From Poteriospumella lacustris (Eukaryota > Sar > Chrysophyceae > Chromulinales > Dinobryaceae): a DNA stretch of 64,000 nt. Location of the stretch: the NCBI GenBank assembly GCA_008000375.1, contig SMOI01000160.1:3596-67595 (forward strand). The letters run 5' to 3'. This document shows, one piece after another, positions 1 through 12,240 of this stretch. The translations under genes and the position numbers were made by a program. Every line of letters begins with the position of its first letter. Within the stretch, counting starts at the first letter, position 1. The notes under the pieces were generated by a model. It did no database searches, was not told the DNA's origin, and saw nothing but the letters and a program-made list of their open reading frames with translations.

Positions 1-3
1 ATC

Positions 4-3000
4 ATGTCCAAATATGGCGAAGACGATGTCAATGTCTTGCATCCATCCTTACGGTCCATATTTACAAAGCCAGAGAAGTCTTTGGGTTTAGATAAAGAAA
101 AATTGACCATCGACGTGCTTCGGGATGTTTTCCGCAAGAATTGCATCGCCCTCATTCCCGACTTCGCTCAATCAGGCAAAGCCAAGCTGAACTCACGACA
201 ATTGATACTTGCGTACCATTTATCGCGTGGGACGGTGAAAGGGACGGCGAATGAAATTAAAGAGCTGATGGAATCCTCTCCTTACTTCGATTTCGAGCCA
301 CATTACTTGCTCCCGATTCTTCGACCGGTGAAGACCAACATGGACTACAGCAAGAAGTTCCGCGGTTTTCGTATGTTGGCCGTGGTCTATGCCCCCGAGG
401 AAGGATTCAATATCAACAAAATCTTCGACTGGAGCTTGTCCTTCTCGTTTCATGTCGAATACGTCTTACGCCGACACAAAATCACCAAATCGTACGAAGA
501 CTTCATGAAACTCAATCGTGAGTTGGAACAAGAACTGTTGACGTTGCCAGCGTTTCCAGATGCGCAAAACATGGACAAAACTGCTTTGGGCTTAGAGCTA
601 CAATATTATATTTATCGATTGCACCATGCATTGGCCGAACGAGGTGTCTTTTCGCCGCGGCTCTTGACGTTCTTGCAAATCGACTACGAACGTGTTCAAA
701 GCGAAGAAGAAGGGGCCTTTGTTCTCGCATTGGACACGCCAACGTTGATTCCCAACACCGTGTGGCATTTTATTGATGAGAAATGGTTGGAGAACTGGCG
801 TATTTACGTCCGCGGCCGACCTCCTCGCCGCTACTATCCCCCCGGCCCCATCAACAATCAGTACATCTATTCGCAATGGAAAGCCTATGACGATGCTCTG
901 AAGGCGGCACAACGCGCAGAGAAAGAAGAACAAACACAACAAGAGCATGAGCACGCGCATAAGTTATCCTTTGCCGCCCGCGTCTTGAAGCTGACGAAGG
1001 ATACCGCTTTAGGCCGCCGGGTCGTTGGTGGAGACGGTGGAGTAGGAGGTGGTGGAGGTGGGGGTGGTCGACGTAACATGTTGCAGCCGCATCGAGGTCA
1101 TGGTGCACATTTGCACGCGTTGTTGGATGCCGACAGTGATGATGGCAAAGAGAAGAAAGGCGGTGGCGATGAACACGACGAGGAAGAGAAAGACCACGAC
1201 GACGCCGAAGAGAAAGACGGTGGCGAGGCGTCGACGACGGACGATTCGGCCAGTGTCAGTGACGACGTGTCGGCCGACGATGAAGATTTTGGCGGCGACC
1301 GCGACGAAGACGACAATGGGGAAGGATTTGATGAAGGCGATGGTCATTCACATTCGCATTCGCATTCGCATTCGCGTGAAGCGAAGCCGTCGTCCACCAC
1401 GTTGTCCGGCGACCTGAAACCCCATTCGACGACGACGTCGGACATGTTTCAACGTACTTCGAGTAACTCCGCGGCCATTCCACCCGCGTCCCCATCCTCG
1501 TCTCCCGGGAAATCGGCGTTGCGGTTGAAACAAGACCAACGACGCCTACGGCAGCAACAACGCGAAGAACGGCGACAACAAAAGCAAATGCGTCGCTTGC
1601 AAAAGCAAAAAGAAGAAAAAAGCAAAGCGAAATACGTCGAATTGCCCGCGAAATTAGACGTCATCGTAGACTACCGCGTGGTGAATTTCAACGTCTGGCG
1701 TTTCTTGCAACTGGTGCATGGAGGGGGGCCCGTCATCTCGCGTGAATTACCCGATTTGTACGCGAAACAAACCTACACGTTCTTACACGCGGTCGTCATG
1801 ATTCAAACACGTATCCGGATCAAATTGGCCCGCATGCAATTGCAACGCTTGCGGTTACGCAAACTCTCACAGACGTATGCGGGCAAGTTGTTGCTCGTAC
1901 AGGAAGCGAATCAGGTGATTCAAGCGCGGGCCCGACGTCAATTGGAAGACTTACGTCAAGCGCGCATCACGAAGAATCTGGACACCGCCGCGACGTTCAC
2001 CCAAAACCTCTGGCGCTTGAAGAAGCATTATTACAACGAAGAAGCCCTGGAAGCCAAGCAGAAGGAACAGCAATCCTTCGCCCATGTGCATCGTTTCCAA
2101 GGCGACATCGCCTTGTCCAACGAGCAAGATGGGCATCAAGTCGTTCTCGATCGGAAACCGGTCATTCAATTGGGCAGTACCAACGTCTATGCGGTCGTCT
2201 TTGCCGACAACGACGGCGCCTTGCCGTTTGTCTTGCATCGCTTGGTGGGTACCCAACAGGCGATGGTGGCGAAGTCCAAAGACGAACGACGCATCGTGCC
2301 CGAATCGATTCTCTTGTCCATCAACGGCAAACCCACCAATACCTTGTCCTACGAAGAAATCAAACAAGATTTGTCGCATGCCGCCTTCCCCTTGCGGTTG
2401 GAATTCATGAAACCGTACGAAACACGGTTGTTGCCCACGCTAATGACGTTGGTGCAGATGAAAGTGCACCACGCGGGCAAATTCGCGATCTATGCGGCGT
2501 TCAAAATGGCCATGATCCGTGGGATTCGGTTGATCAAACACCATGCCATTGGCCATGGCCTCGTGTGCACCAGTCATCGTACGGTGTTGAAGATCAACGA
2601 CTGTGAACTGATGTATCAAAGCCAACAAGCGCAAGCGATGCACGAGAAGTATTTGTTGGTGGGTTCGACCTCGCTACGCGCCAGTGCCGCGATGAACAAG
2701 AAAGGTACCGGTACCGGTGGCGGTGGCGGCGGAGCTGGTACAGACGAAGGGATGCTGCCGTACGACCCGGAGAAGGAATGGGTGCGTTTCTCGCTGTTCG
2801 ACATCAAGTTCATTCGCGATGGACGCGAGTCAGAAATCATTCAACAGCGACGGGCGTCACCGTTGTGGCGGATGGCGGGGGCCACGATTCATCCGTCGCG
2901 TTGCTTCGAATTGGTGTTGGAGGACCACGTGTTGGCGTTTGAGTTCCCGTCGTTGAAGGACGAGGCGCAGTACTTGCACAACCGACTGGCGATGATTCAG

Positions 3001-4347
3001 GCACGAATCAGTGAGATTGATGCGCACATGGCGCGTCTAGATCGTCCCGCGGCCGCGGCCGTCGACAGTCGACGGAAGCCCAAAGCAGCCGCACCGACCG
3101 CCCAAACGGCGACCAAACCGACGACGAAGCGCTTCAGTTCCACCGCCAGTGGTGGCAGTGGCAACGCAGCGACGCCCCCGCCGAATCGACGTGGAACGTT
3201 GCAACGTACGCTGACGATGCAGCTGCATTCGTTGCAAGAGGAAGTGCACCACCTGCAGCAACTGGACAGCAGCCATCCCAGTTTGGACATCGACGACGAC
3301 GATGGCGACGAAGACGACGGCGAAGACGACGACGACGACGACGATGGAGGCGCCGCAACGTCGGACGACGACGGCGACGGCGGCCATCACGCGGCGTATC
3401 TCAGCAGTTCCGGAGATGAAGCGGCCGAGGCGACAACGACAACGGCGTCGCAACGGGTGGCAGCAGGACTCTCCGCCGTTGGACGTGCTGATCGCGACGA
3501 TCAATTGACCGCGCTGTACCTCGAAAAGCGCAGTTTACTGGCCGAACTGCACATGGTCGAGCGAGAATTACTGGATTTAGAGACGTTGCGCACGTATTTA
3601 ACCGCGTTACGCGTGAAACCCATCGCCCCGACTGCCTCACAGATGAGTGCAGAGGAGCCCGATCCTCATTTTCCTCCCTCGCGGTCACCGTTGGACGCCG
3701 CGGCGGCGGCGGCGGCTGCGTTGGGTGCCCATCCACCAGCCCACCAACACCCGTGGCTGACGACGTCCCATACGACGACCATGCTTCAACGACAGGGGCC
3801 ACAACTCGTCTCGGAGGATGCGGACGAATCGTTGCATCATTTCTTGTGGGACACCTTTGTCGATTTGGAAGACCCCATCGTGCCGAACGGTGGCACAGCG
3901 TCGTCGTCGGGTGGGAAGAAAATGTCGAAGAAACAGCAACAGCAAATGCTGCGCGAGAAACAAGTCGCGGCCTTGACCGGTTCTACAGCCAGTGCGGCGG
4001 CGTCTGGCCGCTCGACGACCAATGCCACTGCGTCGACCTCCGCCGGGGGTGGTGCGAGCAGTGCCAGTGGCGCCGCAGCGGGAGCGGCAGGGGCCACGAG
4101 TGGTACCGCGGGCGCCAACGCCGACGACGACAACGCCGACATGGACGAGCATGATCGTGCCCTGTGTGCCAAGTTCCAACGGGACCCGTCAAACGATGCG
4201 TTCTTGTACAAACGCATCGTGATGACGAACTTCAAACGGCTCGTCGAGGAGATCCGCGCGACACAGGTCTTCGTCAGCAAATCCGGTGTGCCTACGCGAC
4301 GTCGCCAACAGAAAACCGCGTTGAAACGCGTCGGTCAAGACGTGTAA
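4..4347 (+). CDS. PX-IQ-PDZ-like-PH-like scaffold protein (possibly 5' partial)
   Basis: An uninterrupted frame of 1447 codons opens with ATG three bases from the window edge, so upstream exons cannot be excluded. Residues about 125-225 resemble a phosphoinositide-binding PX domain: a KITKSYEDFMKLNRELEQE helix, then LPAFPD, then a closing helix ending in FLQID. A very acidic stretch with Gly and His-Ser runs follows (about 340-470), then a Lys/Gln/Glu-rich likely coiled coil (500-545). Next come an IQ-like helix (MIQTRIRIKLARMQLQR, about 600), a PDZ-like block with ILLSINGKPTNTLSYEEI (about 725-800) and a PH-like segment (855-1000). The rest is Asp-, Ala- and Ser-rich. The domain calls come from motif reading only. 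The order suggests a membrane-associated, calmodulin-binding adaptor. It converges on the kinesin gene, with 227 bp between the two stop codons. Confidence 0.7.
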   Translation: MSKYGEDDVNVLHPSLRSIFTKPEKSLGLDKEKLTIDVLRDVFRKNCIALIPDFAQSGKAKLNSRQLILAYHLSRGTVKGTANEIKELMESSPYFDFEPHYLLPILRPVKTNMDYSKKFRGFRMLAVVYAPEEGFNINKIFDWSLSFSFHVEYVLRRHKITKSYEDFMKLNRELEQELLTLPAFPDAQNMDKTALGLELQYYIYRLHHALAERGVFSPRLLTFLQIDYERVQSEEEGAFVLALDTPTLIPNTVWHFIDEKWLENWRIYVRGRPPRRYYPPGPINNQYIYSQWKAYDDALKAAQRAEKEEQTQQEHEHAHKLSFAARVLKLTKDTALGRRVVGGDGGVGGGGGGGGRRNMLQPHRGHGAHLHALLDADSDDGKEKKGGGDEHDEEEKDHDDAEEKDGGEASTTDDSASVSDDVSADDEDFGGDRDEDDNGEGFDEGDGHSHSHSHSHSREAKPSSTTLSGDLKPHSTTTSDMFQRTSSNSAAIPPASPSSSPGKSALRLKQDQRRLRQQQREERRQQKQMRRLQKQKEEKSKAKYVELPAKLDVIVDYRVVNFNVWRFLQLVHGGGPVISRELPDLYAKQTYTFLHAVVMIQTRIRIKLARMQLQRLRLRKLSQTYAGKLLLVQEANQVIQARARRQLEDLRQARITKNLDTAATFTQNLWRLKKHYYNEEALEAKQKEQQSFAHVHRFQGDIALSNEQDGHQVVLDRKPVIQLGSTNVYAVVFADNDGALPFVLHRLVGTQQAMVAKSKDERRIVPESILLSINGKPTNTLSYEEIKQDLSHAAFPLRLEFMKPYETRLLPTLMTLVQMKVHHAGKFAIYAAFKMAMIRGIRLIKHHAIGHGLVCTSHRTVLKINDCELMYQSQQAQAMHEKYLLVGSTSLRASAAMNKKGTGTGGGGGGAGTDEGMLPYDPEKEWVRFSLFDIKFIRDGRESEIIQQRRASPLWRMAGATIHPSRCFELVLEDHVLAFEFPSLKDEAQYLHNRLAMIQARISEIDAHMARLDRPAAAAVDSRRKPKAAAPTAQTATKPTTKRFSSTASGGSGNAATPPPNRRGTLQRTLTMQLHSLQEEVHHLQQLDSSHPSLDIDDDDGDEDDGEDDDDDDDGGAATSDDDGDGGHHAAYLSSSGDEAAEATTTTASQRVAAGLSAVGRADRDDQLTALYLEKRSLLAELHMVERELLDLETLRTYLTALRVKPIAPTASQMSAEEPDPHFPPSRSPLDAAAAAAAALGAHPPAHQHPWLTTSHTTTMLQRQGPQLVSEDADESLHHFLWDTFVDLEDPIVPNGGTASSSGGKKMSKKQQQQMLREKQVAALTGSTASAAASGRSTTNATASTSAGGGASSASGAAAGAAGATSGTAGANADDDNADMDEHDRALCAKFQRDPSNDAFLYKRIVMTNFKRLVEEIRATQVFVSKSGVPTRRRQQKTALKRVGQDV

Positions 4348-4574
4348 TAGCACGGCGAAGCCCGCTGCCTATGTGTATTCAACGGCTTCTGCTGTTGGCG
4401 ATCGTTGCCATTGTATATGAACTATTATCGAGGTACTTGACGCATGAACCACAGACACTGACACAGACACAGACACAGAGGAGGGCTACAGATCTATCGA
4501 CAGCTAAGCACAGAGCAAAACAAAGGCAGCGACTGCGTGCGGGACACGCTGTGGCTGCTACACAAGGACGTCGC

Positions 4575-7500
4575 TTATCGCCGACCTCCACCGCGCAGAT
4601 TTGAGTTCCCTCGTGCCGACAGCGGCTGCTGCTGCGGTTGGAACGAGGAGGACGTCGGTCGTCGCGTGAAGTCCTCGCGTGATTCTTGGAAATACTCGTC
4701 GTACGGCTGCTGCAGAGGCGGCGCCTGTGAGGACGCGGGATAGCCCCGTGCGGACGACGATGTCGGATACGGCGGCTGGCTACTGCCGCCATTGCTGTTG
4801 CCATTGCTGTTGGCGGCGAAATAATGGTCGGAACGGAGCCCCACCGGCTGATGCATCGCTCGACTGAACGTATCGGAGTCATACGACGATCGCTCTTCGA
4901 TGTGGTAGCCAATGACACCGCTGCCACTGCCGCTGCCAGTGCCACTGCCGCTGCCAGTGCTACCACCGGTACTACGACCACCGATGCTACTGCCGTACGC
5001 GGCGGTACCTTGGCTGTTCCCTGCTGAGCGAGCAGCAGCGGCAGAGGACGCATTGGATGGCGGGCGGTGTTGATGGAGAATATGCTGCGCCAGGTGCTTG
5101 CCAATGGGACGCCCCGTCGTCTCCGAAATCAGGTACTCGTCCACGCCACCATCGCCCACGTCGTAGCCATGGTGGTGGTTGTACCCGTGCGCCGCGGCAG
5201 TTGACCGTGGTCCTCCCACCGGACGATGGTCGTAGAAGGGATCTTCGTTCTTCGCGACCGGAGGCGGAGTCTGTTGTAGCGCGGAGGAGGAGGAGGAGGA
5301 CGAGCCTGCCACCGCAGCCGACGCGTGGTGGTCGTGGTCGTCGTCGTCGACGTGTCCAAAGTCGGCGGGGTCGTATTCAAAGGCGCCGCGTGTCTTGGAG
5401 ACACCCCGTGCGCCGGCCAAGCGCTGTTTGGCAGCAGCCGAGGACGACGACGAGGTTGATTTCTTCTTCAAATGGGCCAAGGCCCCCGCCGGTGGTGGCT
5501 CATACGCCGAGGCAGCAGCGGTGCCATCGTCGTAATCGAGGCCCGTCGCAGCGGTTTTCTTCGTCGTGGGCAACGGCATATCGTCGAAGGGATTCGACGG
5601 TCGCGCTGCTCCCATCCCCATCCCCATTCCCGCTCCCGCTCCAACTGCAGCTCCAGCGGCAGCAGCGCCACCAACGACGCCGCCAGCGGATGCACCGCTC
5701 TGCAGCGCCAGCTTCGCTCGCTCCAGCCGCAAGATCGCCGCCTTGTGCATCGACAGTTGCTTTTTGATGCCGAACTTCATCGCCGCCGACAGTTTGTCCT
5801 CGGGACGCGCCGCTTGGTCCTCTTCCAAGGTCGCGGTCAATTTCGCGGCTTCCTCGGCGTGTCGGTCACGTTCGGCATCGTTGGCCGCTTCTTCGGCGGT
5901 TTTCATCAACAGTTTCGACGGCCGACCACTGCTGCCCGCACCTTTCTTCTGCAACACCTTCTCTGCCTTGAGACGCTCTTGCTCCTCGCGGTGGAACCGC
6001 GCTTGTTCTTGGCGTTGTTTCTTCACACGCGCTTCTTCTTCGACCTTTTGCTTCGCCAACGACAACGACGTCGAGTGCTCCTCCGTGTCCAACGCGGAGG
6101 ACGAGGTGGCAGTACGACGAGTGGGGGTCGCCGCGCGCTTGATGGTGCCCTTGATGATCGAGGACACGTCCTTCGTGCCCAACGCACCGCTGCCGCTACC
6201 GCTGCCGGTACCTCCCGCGGCACCACCGGGGAGTGAGGGCGCGGACAGCGACGGTTTCAGACCCGATTCTGAGACAGATTCACGTGTCGTGTTATTCGCA
6301 TGGCCCGCGGCCGAAAGACCCAACGAGCCGACAGGTCGAGAGCGATGCGGTGTCGTGGTGGTCCCCGTCGGGGTATGCTGCACCGTCGTCGCGGTGGTAC
6401 CACTCGATCCACCACCACCACCGCCGCTGCCGCTACTGATACGTCGATTGGTAGGCGTCGCTGGGCGCGACGATGATGCAGTAGACGAGGCGAGGCGGTT
6501 GCTGGACACACTCCCCGTGGCTTTCGTACCAGTAGTAGCAACTGCTGCTGCTGCTGCGATCGCGGAAGAGGCCGACATACCACTGAGGAAGGCCTGCACT
6601 TCCACGTCGGCGTAGTGGTGCAGCCTCAGCATCGCCCGCAATTGCTTCTGCAGGATACGCTCAGGGACTTCGTCCCGTGCGATGTAAATGGCATCGTAAA
6701 TTTGTTGGAACGGGACACGTGGCGACGCAGTCGTTGCGGTGGTCGCTTTGCCGGAGGATGGACGACGCCCAGAGACGACCGGTTCCTCGAAATCGTCGGC
6801 GTATTCGTGCATCTGTGACAACGGCGAGGACGATGGCTGGTGCTGGTGCTGCGGCTGCTGGTGGCCGCGTGGCTTGCGGGTGGACAGCTCACGTGCGGAC
6901 GGTGGGGGTATATGCAGTTCTTCGGCGATTTCTTCGTCTTTTCGTGGTGAATGGAAGCCATCGACATGGTCGTCGATGGTCCCATCGTCTCCAGCACCTC
7001 GTCCGCCACCGTCGTTGTTGTCATCCTCCCCTTCCTCCTCGTCGTCGCCCTCGCGAATACCCAGTTTCCGACGGGTCTCCGCTTCATCTTCCGCCAATTT
7101 CTGAAGCACCGTTTCTATTTCCTCAAAACGATTGATGCGCATCCGTCGCATTTGTCGTTGTTCACGCCCCAATTTCTGACGATAGGCTTTGAAGATGTCT
7201 TTGATTCGAGGATCCAACGCCGCAAACGAACGATTTTCCGACATCCGGCGCATTTTCAGTTTCATTTTCTCGGTCAACTCGACTTCTTGATTCGCCGCTT
7301 TGGCCACCCGATTGTCCAACGTGTTGCCATTGCTGGTCTTGGCTTCTTCAATGCTGCCTTGTTGTCGTTTCAGCAATTGATTCCGACGGGCGATGTTGGA
7401 GATGTTGATTTCGCCGATTTGTTCGGTGGTCGTCGTGCCGCCGGTGATGAAGCGAGTTTCTTCCGGGTTCGTGTCTTGTCCATTCATCAAGCAGGCATGC

Positions 7501-8816
7501 CGTAACGTATTCAAGGAATGCTCCGTGTCTTTGCTGGCGGGGGACGCCGTGGCAATGACAATCGTACGGGCGTGCGGTAACACGAAACTGTTCTTCAACG
7601 CCATCGTCAGTTTCGATTTCCGATAAATGTGCGCATTGGCCGTGAGATTGGGCACCTTTTGCCCATCGGCAGCAGCTGCGGCGAATTGAGCCGCGCGTGA
7701 TCGAATGCAATCTTTCAATGCCATCAACGAGGCGTTGATGTAGCTGGTTTCTTTACGTCGTTCCTTGCCGTGATACCTATGTACATCGACAATTGAAGCG
7801 GTGCGGGCATACGGGAGGGAGGTTGGGGTGGGGGTTCTTACATGGAATCAATGCGATGCTCCGAACCAGCCAAGTCCACAAGTGTGAGCGTGCCTTCAAT
7901 CGTTTCACCGCTGTCGGAGATATCCGTCCGATTGATGAAAATACGCAACATCGCATGCGACCGTGACGAAGAATCGTGTACACCGGTCGCTGCCGTCGTA
8001 CGAATGTTTAATCCATGTTGAATGACGGCCAGTAATTCATCGGTGTCAGAGACCACCGGTTCGACGACGGGGTAGGCATGTACACTGCCATCGGAGGCAC
8101 TGGTCAATTGGGTGGGATGGAAGCCATTCAACAAATCGGACACCGAGTCACCCGCAATTTCAATGAACGATAAGGATACCACAGGTGGTTCTGCAAAACG
8201 TCCCATTTGATCATGCAACATGCCGAATATATCTTGCGCGGCTTGTTTGTAGATCGAGGACATGGTGAAGGTCTATAACGCGCCGGGAGAGGGGAGGCGA
8301 TTAGACACCTGCCCTATGATGCGAATGCAGCAAAGAAAAAGGACGTACCTTTCCACTCCCTGTTTGTCCATAGACCAACGCGGTTGAGTATCCACCGTTG
8401 ACAGCTATTTTCACGAGGGGACGCGCCGCTTGTTCGTAGACCACTTCATTTGACGTTTTCTCGTGGAACACCTTATCAAACGTAAACTCATGGTGATTGA
8501 TCAACTGGCGCTTCATATCATTATGCATTCTTGCGTCATGCACCACCACTTTGTCGGGAAAGCACGTGATAACATCAAATTCCGACGAATCGATCTCATG
8601 CTGAAATATCGGTCGTTTCCGCACGAAGACTTTGACGTTGCCGGAATTGTCCCAAATGATATCACTACCCCCACCAGTGACACTCTGATTGGGTAAATAG
8701 TGACCCATTCGTTGACGATAGCGCGTGATAGCCGCTGAAAAATCGGCCTTGTATTCTCTACGCGCCGTGCGCTTGTCCATATTACGGACGGGATTTCCTG
8801 ACTCAGCGTTTCCCAT
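4575..8816 (-). CDS. kinesin-13-like motor protein
   Basis: Three exons (8349-8816, 7842-8272, 4575-7776) with GT-AG introns of 76 and 65 nt give 1366 residues. The first intron falls inside the P-loop: exon 1 ends GQTGSGK and exon 2 begins TFTM, which restores the Walker A threonine. Switch I (SSRSHA), switch II (LVDLAGSEH) and the alpha-4/alpha-5 region (INASLMALKDCIR, RKSKLTMALKNSF, HSLNTLRHA) are all present. The motor starts near residue 60 with VKVFVRKRP. An N-terminal neck before the motor and the RKRP motif resemble kinesin-13, the internal-motor microtubule depolymerases. A short coiled coil follows the motor, then about 900 residues of low-complexity Ser/Gly/Ala-rich tail, much longer than in animal MCAK. 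The family call is by motif, and depolymerase activity is inferred. Confidence 0.85.
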
Positions 8817-9221
8817 TTCTGTATATCCTTTCTCACGTCAAGAAATGTCACCGACTATCGTTCTAGTAGTACATTACAGCTTCGTCATTCTCATCTGACT
8901 CTTACACACAGTTTCTTCACGTCATTCTTTATCTTCATTCACATCCTCGTTCGTTGATCGGCGACGGTGTTTGAAAAAGGCTGAGAGACGGAGCGTTTCA
9001 TATTTGAGACGGAGAGCACGGAACAGGAACATGATGATGATGCTAATTTCGATGACCTCGGAGGACAAAGCGAGCAAATGGCATTCGTTCTTGGACAGAA
9101 ATCAAAAGAAATATCCTTTGTTCACCTTCCAAATAGTGGGAAGAATCAACTTTATTTGGTTTTGTCGGTCTACTGATTCGTTTCAGGCAGGAAGATCAGC
9201 AGACACCTCTTGCTAAGCAGA
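8817..9221. promoter_or_regulatory. divergent intergenic region between kinesin and SGNH-like genes
   Basis: About 405 bp separate the two start codons, so the tract probably holds both promoters. I see no conserved ORF. A GTTTCAG followed by G at about 9181-9188 could be the 3' end of an intron in the 5' leader of the plus-strand gene. No core promoter element stands out. Confidence 0.4.
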
Positions 9222-12200
9222 ATGAGACGTTTAGGTTTAAGTCAAACCCCCTCCGTATGTGTATTGAGTCAAGTGGTGGTAGTTGTGGCTTTAGTTGCTT
9301 TGGGGTGGGCTGCCTTCTCGGAAATGTTTGTTTCTCAAACAGTTACAGTGGGTGAAGCATCCGCTTCCGGTAAAAGTCAACAGGACGGTTCTACCCATCT
9401 TTACATGCCTCCTATTGTTGTTGTGGAGGATTTGGATTGTAGCTTTCTGAAGACAGTCCGGTTGTCGACCGAGGCAGCGATGCATAAAATTGAAAGTAAT
9501 TGGAGAGTGTCAGATTTCCCCAATTTTCTGAAAATGATGCATGTGCCACGCACATCCTGGTCACTGCAGAAGGCAAAGTTCATCAATTTGATTCTGGAAC
9601 AAGCACAAGCCAGTCGAGACAATACGAAAAATGACTATTATGGTCGCTCATATGTAGCTGGATTTTCAGGATCCTCGGTGACCGCGGGGCACGACAATTT
9701 TTTCAATGAAGCGTTTCCGGCGGTCTTTGAACGGTCTCTTCAACCTGTTTTCGATAGTCTGCGCATGAAATTGGATGTTCGCAACAATGCTATTGGCAAT
9801 AACCCTTGTTTTCCATATGATGCTTGTATATCTACGCATCTGGGAGACGATTTAGATTTCTTGGCGTGGGAACAGGTGTGTTGATGGCGTTGTTTGTTGG
9901 TTGTTTGTTGGTGCTGGCGTGGATCCAACCGTTTCTCACCTGTTTTCCCTGTGCACCTGTACACCTATAGTCCATGAACTGCGGTCGCGATTCGCGGCCT
10001 TTAGATACCTTCACTCGAAGTGCTCTGCGGATGAAAAACTCGGTACGTTTTTTCTTTTTTCGACGTCGCTGTCGTCGTTTTCATCGTTCTTTATCGTGTT
10101 GCTCTTGTGCTCGCTCCGATTGTGACAGCCCACCGTATTGTACGTGCTGAGCGGTGGTCCAGCTTGGCGTCCTGATGAGTGTCAAAATGTCACCAAGGCG
10201 ATGGAAGATGACGTTGTTCGCAGGAGTCGATTGCCTTCTTCGGTCATCGATGTGAAGACGATTCAAGCGTGGGCCAGTCAAGACACCGCACCATCTGCGT
10301 CGTCTACTTCCGCGAGTAGCAGCAGCAGCACCACCACCACCACCAGCAACAACAATAACCTCTTGGCATCGATGGAATTCCTCAAAGACGGCAATGAGCA
10401 TCTGTTTGGCCCTACTCGGTTTGGGGCCGTGGCTCCGATGGGTCACAGTACCTTCCCTTGTCAAGAATACAAGTGCGTTGGCCCGTACAATGCCAATTTT
10501 ACGGTGAAAACACCCGGAGGCAATGGGGCCAATTGGCATCCTGGAGCGTTGGGCCATCAACTTCGTGGTGAAAACATGGCGTATTTTGTGTTGGCCATGC
10601 TGCTGGACGCGGTGCAGACCATGGAAGACTTGGCCAAGACGGTGCCGGAGACTTGTTCCTCTCGAACAACAGCAACTGGGACAGAGCCTGTCGCACCAAT
10701 TGCAAAACCTCCCGCGGTTACGGCCACAGCCATAGCCACAGCCACAGCCGCCGCCACAGTCGCAGCCACAGCTACGACTGTCGACGCATCAAAATCGCCA
10801 TCGCCATCCGCCACGATCACAACTGCAGAACCAACGATCAAGTTGCGTACCTCTGACGCAGCGAACGCATCTCTTCCGATCAATCTTACGCCGTTACATG
10901 GTAACCATTCCACCGCCGAAATGCTGTCGGGTCGAATGCGTGGTGGTCTGCATGGGAATCGCACAGTCAATCATCATGGACCGAGAGATGGGCCTCGTTC
11001 CAACAGCCCTCCTCATCGTGGTCATCGCAAGTTATCCTCGTCCTCATCGTCATCATCGTCCTCCTCCTCGTCCTCCTCATCGCCCAGGCCAGCAAACGGC
11101 GGAGGACTCCAAATCGTGTATCCGAAGCAATTGTCGATACCGCAAGTGGCGAAACGGTTGAATTTGGAATCCCTCCCCACCGCACCCGTGATGGATGAAT
11201 CCAAATTGTCGGTTCGCATTGTGCGGTATGTGCATCATTACCATATGAATGACGTCCATGACCCCCCGACATCGTCGTCGGTGTCATCAGTCATCACGGT
11301 GAGCGTCTGGACCATGTTATCCGCGTGGATTCAAGAGTATTTGTATCACCAGTTGCATCATAGCCGCGTGGTGCCTCCCGTGCCCAGCCATTATCATATC
11401 GACGAAACGACCTATCCGCCCAATTGTTTCACCGACTATGAACCGCGTGCCAATCGCGGTCATTCCATCTCGGCGTTGGCTGTGAATATGTCTACGCTGG
11501 CACCAGCGTGGACACAGAAGCTCATGCATAGTCAACCGGCGAATTCGTCGGTCTTTTGGCAATCGTTACTGTCCCCCTTTGACGCGAATGCGGTGAACAA
11601 AGCACAACAGCGAGGATTGGGGTATTTAGATCGGAAATATGCCTTTTTCAGTCAGGGATTGCACAGTGTATTGTCGTTGAAGGTGCATACGTATCATGCG
11701 GCACCCGTGTGGCTCTGTGAATTGCAAAAAGGATTTTTGAAATATCCGGCGTCGATGACTGATTTGGATGCGGGTGCAGACATCACGGTCTATTTGAATT
11801 ATTTCACCCGCAAAGGTCATGGAGGTAGTAGCAGTAGTAGTACGGTGGATGCCACGACCGAGGCCAGGGCTGCGGATCAGCAGTCGTCGAAGGTTCTTCG
11901 TGGAAGTGGGGGTGGTATCCCTGGGAACCACTTGTCTTCCATGGTTTCCACAGTTGCCTTGCCTGACACTACTGGTACAAGTAATCATTTAACAGTTGGA
12001 TCAGCAACGGCGGCTGCACTTGATGATGAAGCGCACACGTTACGACTCAGTAAGTTCCTCAAGTGTCCCTGGTGTGGTGTCGTCGTCACTGACGTTTTCG
12101 TATTTATTCTTATAGAACTGGAGCTTTTGTCTGATCAATGCTACCGCACCACCTCCCTGGTACCTCCCGGTGAGCATTTGTTAGTAGTTGAACAGAAAGG

Positions 12201-12240
12201 AAGCCAGCAAGTGAACTTGGCGTACGTGGTGGTGTTCTGA
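9222..12240 (+). CDS. membrane-anchored SGNH/GDSL hydrolase-like protein
   Basis: Four exons: 9222-9875, 9971-10042, 10129-12049 and 12116-12240, with introns of 95, 86 and 66 nt, giving about 923 residues. The 72-nt second exon encodes SMNCGRDSRP and later residues, and completes WEQSMNCG across the junction. Residues about 13-36 form a hydrophobic signal anchor. Block I is GFSGSSVTAGHDN (nucleophile Ser near 151), followed by VRNNAIGNNPC. A later NWHPGALGHQLRGE is a likely place for the catalytic His. From about residue 430 a Thr/Ala/Ser-rich stretch interrupts the protein, and the rest is unassigned. I know the SGNH fold as lipases, esterases and polysaccharide acetyl-esterases; the substrate here is unknown. 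The start is the first ATG, since the upstream in-frame TTG is not preferred. The last intron is a multiple of three and open, so retention would also be coding. Confidence 0.6.

Noticed and set aside
9876-10128. A single 253-nt intron in the SGNH-like gene
   Set aside because: A 72-nt in-frame exon (9971-10042) with good splice sites completes WEQSMNCG and leaves two introns of usual size.
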